The notes under the pieces are model-generated. The model had not been told where the DNA came from, made no database searches, and saw nothing but the letters and a program-made list of their open reading frames with translations. A stretch of DNA of 64,000 nucleotides. It comes from Paulownia fortunei (Eukaryota; Streptophyta; Magnoliopsida; Lamiales; Paulowniaceae). Positions 26,395-37,779 of the stretch are shown here, in pieces. The stretch is from contig CM033108.1 in assembly GCA_019321725.1 (NCBI GenBank), positions 6,032,060-6,096,059 on the forward strand, written 5' to 3'. The position numbers were made by a program, and so were the translations under genes. Positions within the stretch are counted from its first letter, which is position 1. The number at the start of each line of letters is the position of its first letter.

Positions 26395-28916
26395 ATGGGG
26401 CATTTATCTTTGATGTTCAATGGGCTGGCGAGGTCACTTTCGATAAAGAGAACAAAAAGTTTGAAGAACAATTGTGGGAACTGTGATGGAAGGGAGGCTG
26501 TTGAAGCTATGGCAAAGGACGCGAAGAAAAATGACTTGATATTGAGGACATCAGGCATTGTTAATGTTGATAGGTCCAAGAATTTGGCTTCTGTTTTCTC
26601 AAAGAGAGGAGAGAAAGGTGTGAATCAAGATTGCTGCATCGTTTGGGAGGTATTCTCACTGATCCTATACTATGTTTGGATCTTTTTGGACTGAGCTTTT
26701 TCTATTACTTCCAGTCTTTCTGTTCCTGATGTATTTGCATATCAAAATGTGGCTTTCGTTTTGAGCTTTTCTGTGACAGATATGCTCAGTGTTCCTATAC
26801 TATAAGTTTTGATTTCTGAACAGTTTGGACTGAGCTAGTACTTCAAGTCTTTCCATTCTTTGAATATAGTTACAGTGAAAATGTGGCTTTTGATCTATGA
26901 TTGATGTGCTCTTTAATTTTGTTCTTTTAGGAATTTGGATGCCAAGAAGACATGATATTCTGTGGGATATTTGATGGGCACGGTCCTTGGGGACATTTTG
27001 TGGCAAAGAGTGTTAGAGAGTCCATGCCATCATCTCTTCTCTGCAATTGGCAAGAGACACTTGTTGAAGCTTCAGTTGATCCTGATTTTGATTTGGAATC
27101 AGATAAAAAGCTTCATAGGTTCAATATATGGAAGCATTCCTATTTGAAGACCTGTGCTGCGGTAGATCAGGAGCTGGAGCAGCACCGTAAAATTGATGCA
27201 TTCTACAGCGGAACCACTGCCTTGACAATTGTTAGGCAGGTAAATAAGGTTTCTTACTCTATCATATGGATTCATGAATCTAATCCTTAGCCGGATATCC
27301 ATTTTCCACTTGTTGTAATGTTGCTCTGTAAAGGTTATTCAATATCTTTGATAAACTCATTATATTTTGGTGAAAAACTTCCTCCTATTGATAGGCTATC
27401 AAGGTCCATATTCTTTTATTTCACATAAGGCTTGCTAGTCCTTAGACACCAATTGATTGTTTACATAAAGTATTTGAATTCTAAAGAGCACGCCTCTTAT
27501 TATTCTTTGTAGATTCATTTGTGGGTCACTAAAACTTTTTTCCTGCTGCATACGAGATTTTTTTTATGGTTGAAAGCCTACCCACAACCCACTAATTCCT
27601 ATTCCGCCCCCACCTCCATCCACTAAGAAGCACAAAGAGAAAAAGATTATGAATGCGATATATTGGATGGTTGACTTTTACATAGTTGCCTCTAATTGTA
27701 GTTTGATCATCAAGTGAGCGTGCTGGTTGCCGAACAAAATATGGGATGCCAAAAAGCAGAACCAGTTGCTTATAATTGGCTCTTTAAAGAAAAATATTAT
27801 GTTTTCATTAATTTTAACATTTTCAAAATTATGGACATCACGGACTTTTCAACAATTCACATTTGAAGCCTCTATAAGACTTCTGCAGCAAGTTGGCAAC
27901 TTGTAGTCTCTTTTTTCAATTGTGTCCAGAATTTAACTAGGAAATCTACTGCAGTTTTACATGTCACAATCAACTCCAGACAAGTTTAAAGGCATACACC
28001 TTCAAGGTTGTGGAAGGTCTTTATTTGTGTGAGGTGGTCCTCAAAAAATTGGTTGGCTCATCAGAATCTTTTGTTATGTATCTTTTAAAAGGGGACCATC
28101 TTTGTGAGAATGTTTATCTTTAGTCAATTTATTACCAGTTGCTTTTGTAATTGTTTATCCAACTGTTTCTCAAGAATTAACTTTACATTTAGATACTTGC
28201 TTTTAGGATGCGATCATCCTTTTTTGTCAAGCTTGAACAGGATCTAATTTGAGAAATCCTATTGGTTAAGTGAACTTAATTAAAACTTGATTTTTGCAGA
28301 TTCTCTTCAAATACCTTTATATTCTCAAGCATTTAAACTACATGGGTGATGGATATGGCTGTTTGCTTATCTGTATTAGAGTATTAGGGGTGATAAAATA
28401 TAAGTTTCCTCTTCAATGAGATGAATTATGCATGTCACCTTATTTACGTAGTGATTGAGTTGTAAAAGATCATGCTAAGAAATCCGTGTTTGCTCCTCTT
28501 TCCTTATGGTTAATCTTTGACCTTCACAGAGATGCTCGTCAGGTAAAAGACGCACACATAATGGCTGGAATATTTTGGGAGTTCTGTCTTCTTTTTCACT
28601 CTGCAATTTGTCGCTACTAATGAATAGAATACTAATCATTCTTTCTGGGCATATGTGCTAGTATCATGAAGTAAAGCAATATATTAATATAATCTTTCTT
28701 TGCTTTTTCTCCAAAATTTTGTTGTTCTGCCAGGGAGATATTATTTTCTTAGCAAACGTCGGAGACTCGCGTGCTGTACTGGGCACCACTTCTGACAATG
28801 GAAACTTGGTAGCAGTCCAGCTTACCATTGACTTCAAGCCCAATCTGCCTCGTTAGTCTCTCTCCCTCTATGCTTTTGTGCATGTGCATGTGCTGGATAT
28901 CTTTTTAGCTTAGATA

Positions 28917-28953
<37 letters not shown>

Positions 28954-29793
28954 ATCAGTTCCCCTGTATGTTATATCTAATAATCATTAGACTTTGGTGA
29001 AATATGTCTACAGAGGAGGCTGAGCGGATAATTCAGTGCAAAGGCCGAGTCTATTGTCTGGATGATGAGCCAGGGGTTCATAGAGTGTGGTTGCCACATG
29101 AGGACTCTCCTGGACTAGCAATGTCTAGAGCTTTTGGGGACTACTGTGTAAAGGATTTTGGACTTATTTCTGTGCCTGAAGTGACTCAGAGACATATAAC
29201 AAGTAAAGACCAATTCATCGTGCTGGCAACAGACGGGGTATGTATAATCTTCAATTGAACTTGACATTTTGGCCCAAAATGTAGATCAATGCAAATATGT
29301 ATCCTATTCTCAACTTTAATCCTGCCAAATAGTCCCATTGTTAATAATGCTAATCTGAAATCATTATGATTAGTTGAAGAATAGACTCTTAATCCTTTGC
29401 TTTGTGGCCTAACACACACGGACTCTTTTAGGCAACACTATAAGATTTCTCTGACACGGCACAGATTCTGAATGTATAATTTTTATAACAGCACTTAAGA
29501 CATCTTGAGGTCGTATGTTTCTGCCATATAAGCAAACAGTTTGATAGACTTATCATAATAATTTCTCTGGTTCTGTGAAGGTTTGGGATGTTATATCCAA
29601 TCAAGAAGCAGTGCAAATTGTATCATCGACTCCAGACCGGGCAAAATCTGCTAAACGTCTGGTTGAGTGTGCTGCTCATGCATGGAAGAGGAAGAGAAAG
29701 GGAATAGCTATGGATGATATATCAGCAATTGTACTCTTTTTTCATTCATCTCCTTCATGTGAGCAAATTCAACCTCTACCTACATTGAAGTAA
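26395..29793 (+). CDS. Clade E protein phosphatase 2C, EGR-type
   Basis: A Mg/Mn-dependent serine/threonine phosphatase of 372 aa from five exons: 26395-26649, 26931-27239, 28734-28851, 29014-29237 and 29581-29793. All have GT-AG borders and join in frame. PP2C motifs in order: EKGVNQD (about residues 73-79), GIFDGHGPWGH (97-107, metal-binding Asp100), SGTTALTIVRQ (exon 2 end), NVGDSRAVLG (exon 3), LAMSRAFGDY (exon 4), LATDGVWDVISNQE (296-311) and MDDISAIVLFF (346 on, late metal-site Asp). The N-terminus MGHLSLMFNGLARSLS and overall length match the Arabidopsis EGR1-3 group (E Growth-Regulating phosphatases), known as plasma-membrane-associated negative regulators of growth under drought. Gly2 is compatible with N-myristoylation. 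Start chosen because it gives the conserved family N-terminus. It lies tail-to-tail with the PLD gene. All catalytic motifs look intact, so it is probably functional. Which EGR it corresponds to cannot be told. Confidence 0.95.
28919..28948 (+). repeat. (TC)15 microsatellite in PP2C intron 3
   Basis: Fifteen uninterrupted TC dinucleotides in the 162-bp intron between PP2C exons 3 and 4. Because it is pure and long, its length is probably variable between individuals. Confidence 0.95.
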
Positions 29794-30454
29794 TACTGTC
29801 AGAGTCCTGAATGAAATGCTTCTTATCAGCTATTCTCTCCTTCTATCTGTTTGTGTTTGTGTGTATTCATATTACATATTTGCGCACACGCACAGTACAT
29901 ATGCATGAAACTGGAGGGTAAGAAAGCTTCTCAAAATTGCCCAACAACAGAATTTTATCGGCATTTCTTCTTTGCATGAAATTGCAATCTGGACAAGAAA
30001 TGTAACAAGTATGGAGTTTGAAGTAAATAGTAAATAGTAAATAGTTAAAATAAATACAATGTAGCCATGCTCCTGATTATTACTGTGATATAAGAGTGAT
30101 GAAGAATTTGTATAATTATATTGTAGAAACTGGAGAAATAAGGATCAAAAGTGGTTTGTAGCTAGACAAAATTGTGGAACTAAAGCAAGAATATTTCTGA
30201 CTTGGGGATAAAGAAAATGTATGTCTAGTGTAGTTTGATTATCAATACACATGAATTTAAATAACTTCTCCACAATAAACTTTATGTACTTTTGCATGCA
30301 TGAACTTTTCATTCAAATTTTATGCTAGTCGATAAGCTTATTTGTTTTATTTCTTAATATGCAATGTATGTAAATATTGATAATGAATATTGGCCTTGGT
30401 GCTGTAGCTTCCTTTTAGTTGGTGCTGCGGCTTCAAATACCTGCCTAAAAAATT
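29794..30454. other. PP2C 3' flank / UTR
   Basis: The region after the stop codon is AT-rich, with several candidate polyadenylation words (for example AATACAAT near 30053). A small TAAATAG triplication lies at 30025-30044. No other gene was recognised. Confidence 0.5.
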
Positions 30455-30790
30455 CTTTTCATCCCATCACTTTGTCGCAGTTTCATTTCTTTAAAACCTA
30501 CAAAAGGAAATAAAAACACCAATAAATCTAACAAAACACTATTTAAACTAACAAATATTTAGCTAAATATATTTGATTAGTTAATATAAAATTAACTTTT
30601 CATTAATAAACTATTGTCAATAGAAAAATAACTTTTCATCCCATCACTTTGCCCAATTTCGTTTCTTTGCTTTAACCTACAAAAGAAAATAAAAACACCA
30701 AAAAATTTAATAAAACACTCTTTAAACTAACAAAATATTTAACTAAATATTAATATAAAATTATTGCCAATAGAAAAATAACCAGTAATA
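30455..30790 (+). repeat. 177-bp tandem duplication (two copies)
   Basis: The unit beginning CTTTTCATCCCATCACTTTG at 30455 recurs at 30632. Both contain CCTACAAAAG(G/A)AAATAAAAAC, ACAAAACACT-type words and AAACTAACAAA. Both end in a CAATAGAAAAATAAC block (30617-30631 and about 30768-30782). The second copy is slightly shortened. The end block also occurs in PLD intron 18 (about 45797-45811, diverged), so the sequence belongs to a dispersed repeat. Confidence 0.8.
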
Positions 30791-30815
30791 TACTCATTGT
30801 AAGAACCCGGTTACG

Positions 30816-31364
30816 AGCCAGTTGACCGACATCTCTTAACAAGCCGAAGCTTGAAAAATGATTTGCTACGAACAATGTGGGACACAAAGCTACAAAGTCC
30901 CTCGCTTAATTGTGCGATATCTACCTCGTCGATTTTTAATGCGCCAGCTTTAACAAGCCCGCCCGTTCTTTTGGGCCTTAATTGCTGTGTCTTTTGGTGG
31001 CTCTTTTATTGTGGTGCAAGATATGAAAAGGGCATAATGTTTCTTTGTAGGTTTTTTTGTGTTTCTTCTTTCATTCTATTTTTCTCATCTCTCCTCTCCT
31101 CTCCTCTTCTCGTTCTCCTTTTGTTGTGAATTGATGCTATTGGACTTTGAAGTTACCTAGGAGTCTCTAAACCTTTCTAGGAATGAAGGACCTCTTTTAG
31201 TGTTTTTTATAAATTTTAACTTAAATAATCAGATTGTTATGTTGCAACGTATGATAATTAAGTTGTAATATAATGTAGGAAGTAAAAAGTCGACACAAAG
31301 TTTATTTATATTTTTAGATAAATATCCTACATGCAGGAAACCACATCCTACATATGAATAATTC
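30816..31364 (+). repeat. ~550-bp tandem duplication, copy 1
   Basis: Begins AGCCAGTTGACCGACATCTC and ends CATATGAATAATTC. The next copy (31369-31907) is nearly identical apart from scattered substitutions and a 10-base shortening of the CTCCT-rich tract. The open frame inside (30851-31129) is preserved only because the copies are so similar. It has no recognisable domain and a low-complexity end, so I do not call it a gene. Upstream of copy 1 lies TGTAAGAACCCGG, which resembles an LTR-type terminus and has a relative at 45829. Confidence 0.9.
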
Positions 31365-31368
31365 TACC

Positions 31369-31907
31369 AGCCAGTTGACCGACATCTCTTAACAAGCCGA
31401 AGCTTGAAAAATGACTTGCTACGAACAATGTGGGACACAAAGCTACAAAGTCCCTCGCTCAATTGTGTGATATCTACCTCGTCGATTTCTAATGCGCCAG
31501 CTTTAACAAGCCCGCTCGTTCTTTTGGACCTTGATTGCTGTGTCTTTTGGTGGCCCTTTTATTGTGGTGCAAGATATGAAAAGGGCAAAATGTTTCTTTG
31601 TAGGTTTTTTCGTGTTTCTTCTTTCATTCTATTTTTCTCATCTCTCCTCTCCTCATTCTCCTTTTGTTGTGAATTGATGCTATTGGACTTTGAAGTTACC
31701 CAGGAGTCTCTAAACTTTTCTAGGAATGAAAGACCTCTTTTAGTATTTTTTATAAATTTTAACTTAAATAATCAGATTGTTATGTTGCAACGTATGATAA
31801 TTAAGTTGTAATATAATGTAGGAAGTAAAAAGTCGACACAAAGTTTATTTATATTTTCAGATAAGTATCTTACATGCAGGAAACCACATCCTACATATGA
31901 ATAATTC
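31369..31907 (+). repeat. ~550-bp tandem duplication, copy 2
   Basis: Second copy of the unit at 30816-31364, in direct orientation and separated from it by four bases. Identity by eye is in the mid-90s percent, so the duplication is recent compared with the other repeats in the window. It lacks the TGTAAGAACCCGGTTACG lead-in, so duplication began inside the element. Confidence 0.9.
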
Positions 31908-34197
31908 ACTAATTCAAATTACAGGTAAAATAATTGACTTATTAATCGTCTAACGAGATCCCTTCTTTCAGAGGATCACCGTTCGTCTTTTTAATTTATA
32001 CTGTTGAACTTTCTTCAATACTAAACTAAAACCTTTAGAAGATTTTCAAATTCTTCTCCAAAATTATCCCCAATTTTACAAAATATACTATTAAACTCCA
32101 TTCAACACTAAACTAAAACCTTCAGACGATCTTCAAATTTTAAATTCTTCTCCACAAATATTCCCAATATTGTAGATATACTGCATATATTTTACAAAAT
32201 ATTTAAAGATACTTACCTTTGAGTAAAGATATCTTGCCCCATCTTGTAAAAATATGTTTAAAGAATTCTATCCAAAGTTATCTTGTCTGATTTCTTTATA
32301 AACCAACATATTACAAAATAATTTTTTTGTTCTTAACAAAAATATCTTCAAGATATGATTATCAAAATCTTGGACATCAAGATATTATAGATAATTTTCC
32401 TTCTTATTAAAAAGTGCTTCAACATATGATTCTCAAAATCTTGAGGTTTCTCATCTTTCCAAATTACAAGGATATACACAAATCAAATCACAAAGTCTTC
32501 GGCTTTTCACTCATCATTCCAAATCTACAAGATACATGCAAATCAAATAAGGTAAGTTAATATAAAATTAATTAATTAATTTATTTTTCTTCCCAATTAA
32601 CAAAAGTATTTTTGGCCATAAATTGCCAATTAATAAAATTGTATCTTGACATGATACGTAACAAAACTCTCTTTCCTTTTTCTTTGCGTTTTTATTAATG
32701 GAAAAAAAGAGGAGAAGTAAGGTGGATAGAGGGAGAAGAGGCGGTAGAGCAAAGACGAAGCCAGGATTTTAGTAGGGGAGGGCGGGATTGAATCATCAAA
32801 AATATAATATTAATTATTTATTTTTTCATATATAAAAATATTTTTATAATTTTTTTCTTAACTAATTATTAAAAAATAAATATAAATATAAATATAATAT
32901 ATGATATTTATACATAAATTTTTCAGATCAATCATATTTGCATAAGTATCGAAACTAATAATGACTTTTGAATATAAATGAGAATCAATTTTAATTCAAT
33001 CTGACACAAAATAAAAACTAACTTACAAAGTTAGAAAATATGTACTGAAAATTAGAGTAAATCTTACAATTTTATCACAATTTTATGAGTTAAAAACTTT
33101 CTTATTATTATGAAAATAAAATTCAATTTATATATGTAACTATACATTTTTAAAATATTATTTAAGAAAAAGTCTAATTGTGAAACCTATTTTAAATAAA
33201 AAATTAATTGTAATATTATAATTATGATGTTGTGAAATCATGTCACACAAGGTAAAAGACATGATATGAGAAACTAATTCTCATTGGATCAAACAAACTT
33301 GAAAAGTAAATTAAACGCAAATTAAGTATTATACAAATGAACTCAATAAAAATAAATAAACTAAGTAAAAATGAATAAAAATATTTTAAGAAACTAATGA
33401 ATTAAAAATAATTGAAAAAACTAATGAAAATTTTAAAGTAAAAATGACCTATTATTCAAACAAAATAATACTTAACATCAATAAAAAATTATAGTAATAA
33501 TGTCAAAAATAGATTTTGCTAATCAAACTTGCTTCTAAAAACGAATGCAAGAATCTAAGCAGTATTTCATAACATATTAATCAAATAAAATGATACTTAC
33601 AAAATAACAGTATTGAGTATTTTTTTAACTAAAATAAGTCATATTCGCAGAATGAAATCATAGTTTTAGAACTTTGTACTAATAATAAATTTCATTACCA
33701 ATTTTTTTCAAATAAATGAAGTTTAAAATAATTTTAGAATATCATTAAATTTATTAAATTTACATATTCAAAATAGGATTACAAAAATTTGAGGGGACGG
33801 TTGGGATAATTTAATTATTCAAAAAGGGGGTAAATTTTTTAAATTTATCGAATTTATATGACAAAAACAAAAATTTAAAAAATTGAGGAGGGGCGGCTAC
33901 ACCAAGCCACCCCCATTCCCTCCATCTCTATGGCAGAGGGATAGAGATATTGCCGAATAGATGAGGGAGGTATTTGAAGAGGATTTTAGAGCAGCACCAG
34001 AGCCTTTGAAAAACTTGGAGAATAGAATTTGAAGCAGGAGGTTTTATAGTTGGAGGGGATAGGTCCCACGAGGTGCCGCGTTTGTGTGTTGAGTTGGTGA
34101 TATGATGAAATATAGTGCATTTGAAATTTTGTGCAGAAGCAGACTATTAATAGGAAGGACAATTTGGTAGGTCCGAACTCGTAATGAATCCTCCTAG
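31908..34197. other. Intergenic DNA between tandem repeats and the LTR element
   Basis: AT-rich. Between about 32745 and 33940 the edges read GACGAAGCCAGGATTTTAGT on the left and CCACCCCCATTCCCTCC on the right, a combination often met at the ends of old non-autonomous plant elements, but the inverted repeat is not convincing. Short GC-rich bits lie at 32700-32790 and 33880-34100. No coding domain was recognised. Confidence 0.45.
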
Positions 34198-34530
34198 TGC
34201 AACAAAAGTTTGTTTCAAAAATTAAACTGATTTACACTCGAAAATGAGTACAAGAACACAAAAGGAACAAGAAACTTAGACAATAATTCTAATAAACTGT
34301 ATTAAAGTGATTCTAACTATTACAATAAGTCTTTATATAGTGTTTGTGATGCTGAAAATAAAGAAAAGAAAATTAAAATTAAATCAACTTAAAACAGGAA
34401 ACAAATCAAATTAATCTAGAATAGAAAATAACTCAAATCAACTTAAAATAGAAATCAAATCATCATAAAATAGGAAACTAATCATGATCAACTTAAAATA
34501 GAAAACTAATATTGATCTTGTACTACATCA
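34198..34530 (-). repeat. 3' LTR of the Ty3/gypsy element
   Basis: Length 333 bp, starting TGATGTAG and ending TTGCA on the minus strand (TG..CA ends). It aligns end to end with 39339-39671. Shared blocks include CACTATATAAAG, which could be the LTR TATA region. Confidence 0.9.
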
Positions 34531-34546
34531 ATCCCCTTCTCTTGAA
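34531..34546 (-). other. Polypurine tract next to the 3' LTR
   Basis: On the minus strand the sequence reads CAAGAGAAGGGGAT directly before the 3' LTR. This is a typical purine-rich primer site for plus-strand DNA synthesis in LTR retrotransposons, and it supports the LTR boundary at 34530. Confidence 0.8.
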
Positions 34547-34639
34547 AAAAATTTGTCCTTGAGTTTTGTGGCTGCAAAGAAAACTCATTCAGGGAAAAAT
34601 ACTCAAGATATCGACAACATTAAAAGTATTGGAAATGCT

Positions 34640-35686
34640 TAATTCAGGTGGAAGATCAATCTTGTAGGCAGTATCACCAATCTTTTGAAGGACTCAGAAA
34701 GGACCAAGTTTTCTTTCTTTAAGCTTATTGTATGTGCCAATAGGAAACGAGACTTTCAGAGACATATCATCACCAATCACCTTCATCGAACAATTTAAGA
34801 TATCGATGTTTGTCCGAAGCACTTTTGTAATGAAGATTAGCATCTTCTAAGTTCTGTCTCTTCGTCATGAATCCATTAAATATGCTTTACAAATTTTTCA
34901 GCATTATGATCGACATTAGGAGAATGAGGAAGGCGAATTAAATCCACTGTATACCTCAGAACACTAGTGTAGACAACTTCAAAAGGAGGCTTCTTTGTAG
35001 AACGATTAGGCATCCTGTTAAAAGTAAACTCAATTTGTGGAAGTGCAAAATCCCACTATTTTAGTTTATCTTCACTAACATATAGAATCATATTGCCAAG
35101 AGTGTTGTTAGCCACTTCAGTTTGCCCATCAGTTTGGGGATGACTGGTGCTATTATACTTCAAAGAAGTATCAAACAATTTCCACAAAGTTCTCCAAAAA
35201 TGACTTATGAATTTCATCTCTTTATTAGAAGTTATTGAACGAGGAATGTCATATAGGCAAACTAACGTAAGAAGCATTCGAAGTCTTCTTGCAAGGAAGA
35301 AAGTGAACTATCTTTGAAAATCGATCAACCACAACTAAAATAGAATTAACTCCATATTGAGTCCTTGGAAGACCAAGAACAAAATCCATAGTTAAATCTT
35401 GCCAAATCGTCTTTGGAATAGGCAAAGGAGTATAAAGACTAGTATTTTAAGCTTGCCCCTTAGCTTTCTGACACACCGGGCAACGTTGAATGAAACGCCC
35501 AACATCCTGCTTGAGCTGGGGCCAATAACATCTCTCTTTCAACCAAACTGATATCTTATCCTGGCCAACATGTCCTCCTAATTTGCCAGCATGGAATTTG
35601 CAAATATGTTCACGCAAAGAAAAACGAGATGCATAATTGTGTTTCTTTAAACAAGAATCCCTCTTGAATAAGGAAATTGGAAACAA
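34640..35686 (-). pseudogene. Ty3/gypsy integrase remnant
   Basis: The minus-strand segment 35686-35447 holds the zinc-binding part: HAGKLGGHVGQDK, then the CPVCQKAKGQ end of the HHCC finger. A second segment (35277-35056) holds the catalytic-core tail IPRSITSNKEMKF and HPQTDGQTEV. Downstream, around 34740-34640, IGDTAYKIDLPPELSIS followed by FNVVD is the C-terminal GPY/F-like module. The reading frame is broken between segments, so no functional enzyme is made. Confidence 0.88.
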
Positions 35687-35799
35687 ACTCCTTATTTTTG
35701 CATTGTGTCCATATATTACAAAAATCTACATCAGTGGCATAAATATCCTTCAAATAATTGAACCCTACCACCTCAGTACTAATTGTGGTTAACAAAGAG

Positions 35800-36209
35800 G
35801 CATGCCGATTTAATGTATCTGCTACTTTATTCTGTTGGCCAAATTTATGTTTGATAACAAAAGTGAACTTAAGCAGAAAGGTAATCCATCAAGCATGTAT
35901 TTGATTTATCGTCTTCTGAGAGTTGATGAACTTCAAAGCTTGATGATCCGTAAATAGCAAAAACTCCCGTTAAATCAAATAATGCTCCTAATGCTTTAAT
36001 GCTTGAACAACGACATAAAATTCTAGTTTATAAGTAGTCCACTTTTGGCGAGGTTTACTATCCTTTTCATTGAAAAATTCCATTGGGCAATCCTCTTGGG
36101 ACAATACAGCTCCAATCCCCAGAGCTGATGCATCGCATTCAACCTCAAATACTTTGTCAAAATTGAGGAGTGATAACACTGGTGTAGAGCATAATTTTGC
36201 TTTTATCAT
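35800..36209 (-). pseudogene. Ty3/gypsy RNase H remnant
   Basis: Minus-strand translation of 36209-35988 contains [20 protein letters not shown] followed by SQE, and later [10 protein letters not shown]. These are the conserved RNase H opening (catalytic Asp in ECDAS) and the ExxAVVxALKHW helix of plant Ty3 elements. Past 35988 the frame is broken. Confidence 0.9.
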
Positions 36210-36279
36210 TTTGAAGCTGTCTTTTTGTGCTTTCTCCCACTCGAATTGGCCTTTCTTCAGACAATTAGTAACACCGTGA

Positions 36280-37400
36280 TCATACTAAATACTTGAATAA
36301 ATCATTTGTAAAAAGTGGCTAAACCATGGAAACTTTGCACCTCACACACGGTATTAGGAGTTGGCCACTCACGAATTGCATCAACTTTAGCCTCATCAAC
36401 TTGAATACCATCTTTTCCTACTATGAATCTAAGGAATAAAAAATGGTCACTCATAAAGCTATACTTCTTCAGATTGATATATAACTTATTAGCTTGTAAG
36501 ACTAAGAGACCTCTCTGAGATGCGATAATTGTTCTTCCTCATTTTTACCGTAAATAAGAATATCATTGAAGTACACCACCACAAATTTCCAATAAACAGA
36601 CAAAGAACCTGGTTCATCAATCGCATAAATGTTCTTGGTGCATTTGATAGCCCAAATGGCATCACTAACCATTCATAGAGATCATCTTTAGTCTTGAAAG
36701 CTATTTTCCACTCATCGCTAGGTCGAATATGAATTTGGTCATAGCCCTTCGCAAATCAAGTTTAGTGAATACCACGATAATTGATCAAATATGTCATTAA
36801 GGCATAGGATGGGAAAGCGATACTTGATCATTATTTTATTAATAGCGCGACTGTCTACACACATTCACTAGTTATCGTTCTTCTTTGGGATAAGTAAAAC
36901 GGGGACTACATAAGTACTCATGCTCTTACGAATCAAGCCTTTATCAATCAGCTCAGTAACTTGTTGTTACAACTCTTCATGCTCAGTTGGGCTCATTCAA
37001 TAATGTGGGAAGTTAGGCAAACTAGCCCCAGGTACCAAGTTGATATGGTGTTGGATATTTTGCATTGGAGGTAACTCATTAGGGTATAAATCAGTAAAAT
37101 CAGTAAGTACCTATTGAACTTTGCCCAGAATCTCGATAGTCTCTTCAGATTGGCCTTACACCACCAATGCGACAATAATATTCGGCTCTTTGACTTGCTA
37201 AAGAATTCTGCACCTGTGATGCTAGTGAATAACAGATTATCATCCCTAGTAACATAATTGGTATCTGACGATTGAGATTGTGGTACCAAAACTATCTTGT
37301 CAAACCACCAAAAGACGAAAGTATTATCTCGTCCTTTATAAATAGCATCAACATCATCCCAATAAGGAAACATCCATATCCACCACATTGTATACGATTT
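36280..37400 (-). pseudogene. Ty3/gypsy reverse transcriptase remnant
   Basis: On the minus strand, pieces in several frames read [29 protein letters not shown] and [11 protein letters not shown] (near 36585-36550). These are the standard RT blocks, with the catalytic YFDD replaced by YFND. In-frame stops interrupt each block. The upstream part (37403 on) still carries the linker after protease (WIWMFPYWD, equivalent to VVDMD..LLGRPWQYD in intact relatives). Confidence 0.88.
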
Positions 37401-37458
37401 CATCTATGTAGTACTTCCCAATTGATAAAGGAACCTTGCAAACTTCTAGCACTTGAAC

Positions 37459-37701
37459 TTATAGGCCCTTCTTAATCGATGCGATCTTGTAAGGAGAATG
37501 ATGTTTTTCAGTCTTCAAATTTAGTGTTTTCACCAATGCCTTGGAAACGACATTATTGCTACCGCCACTATCAATGATCACATTGCACAACTTATTATGA
37601 ATAGTTCGTTGAGTCTGAAAAAACTTGTGTAATTGAGAATCATTTGGTTTTTTAGGGGCAATTAAAAGTCGTTGGATAATGCACACCACTTTTTCTCCCA
37701 C
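37459..37701 (-). pseudogene. Ty3/gypsy protease remnant
   Basis: The minus-strand open segment contains CNVIIDSGGSNNVVSKALV, the retropepsin-like active-site region with the DSG triad, then LNLKTEKHHSPYKIASIKKG. The length and motif are typical of the protease between gag and RT. It is intact over 80 codons but disconnected from its neighbours by frameshifts. Confidence 0.88.
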
Positions 37702-37779
37702 ATTTCCCTACGAACTCAACTCCCCTCATAAATCTCTTTTTCAAAAACTTGTTTGTCACCATTGCGACATTCTTCTGCA

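Noticed and set aside
30851..31811. Two related open frames (92 and 135 codons) that look like a duplicated gene
   Set aside because: They are similar only because the whole ~550-bp unit is duplicated at DNA level. No domain is recognisable, the ends are low-complexity, and one frame ends differently after a 10-base indel.
32745..33940. Possible ~1.2-kb TIR element with GACGAAGCCAGG and CCACCCCCATTCCC edges
   Set aside because: The two ends can be aligned as inverted repeats only with many mismatches, and no target duplication was seen. The evidence is too weak to call.
33780..34100. GC-rich patch just left of the 3' LTR as a possible gene end
   Set aside because: No open frame with a recognisable domain crosses it, and purine-rich words account for the open stretches.
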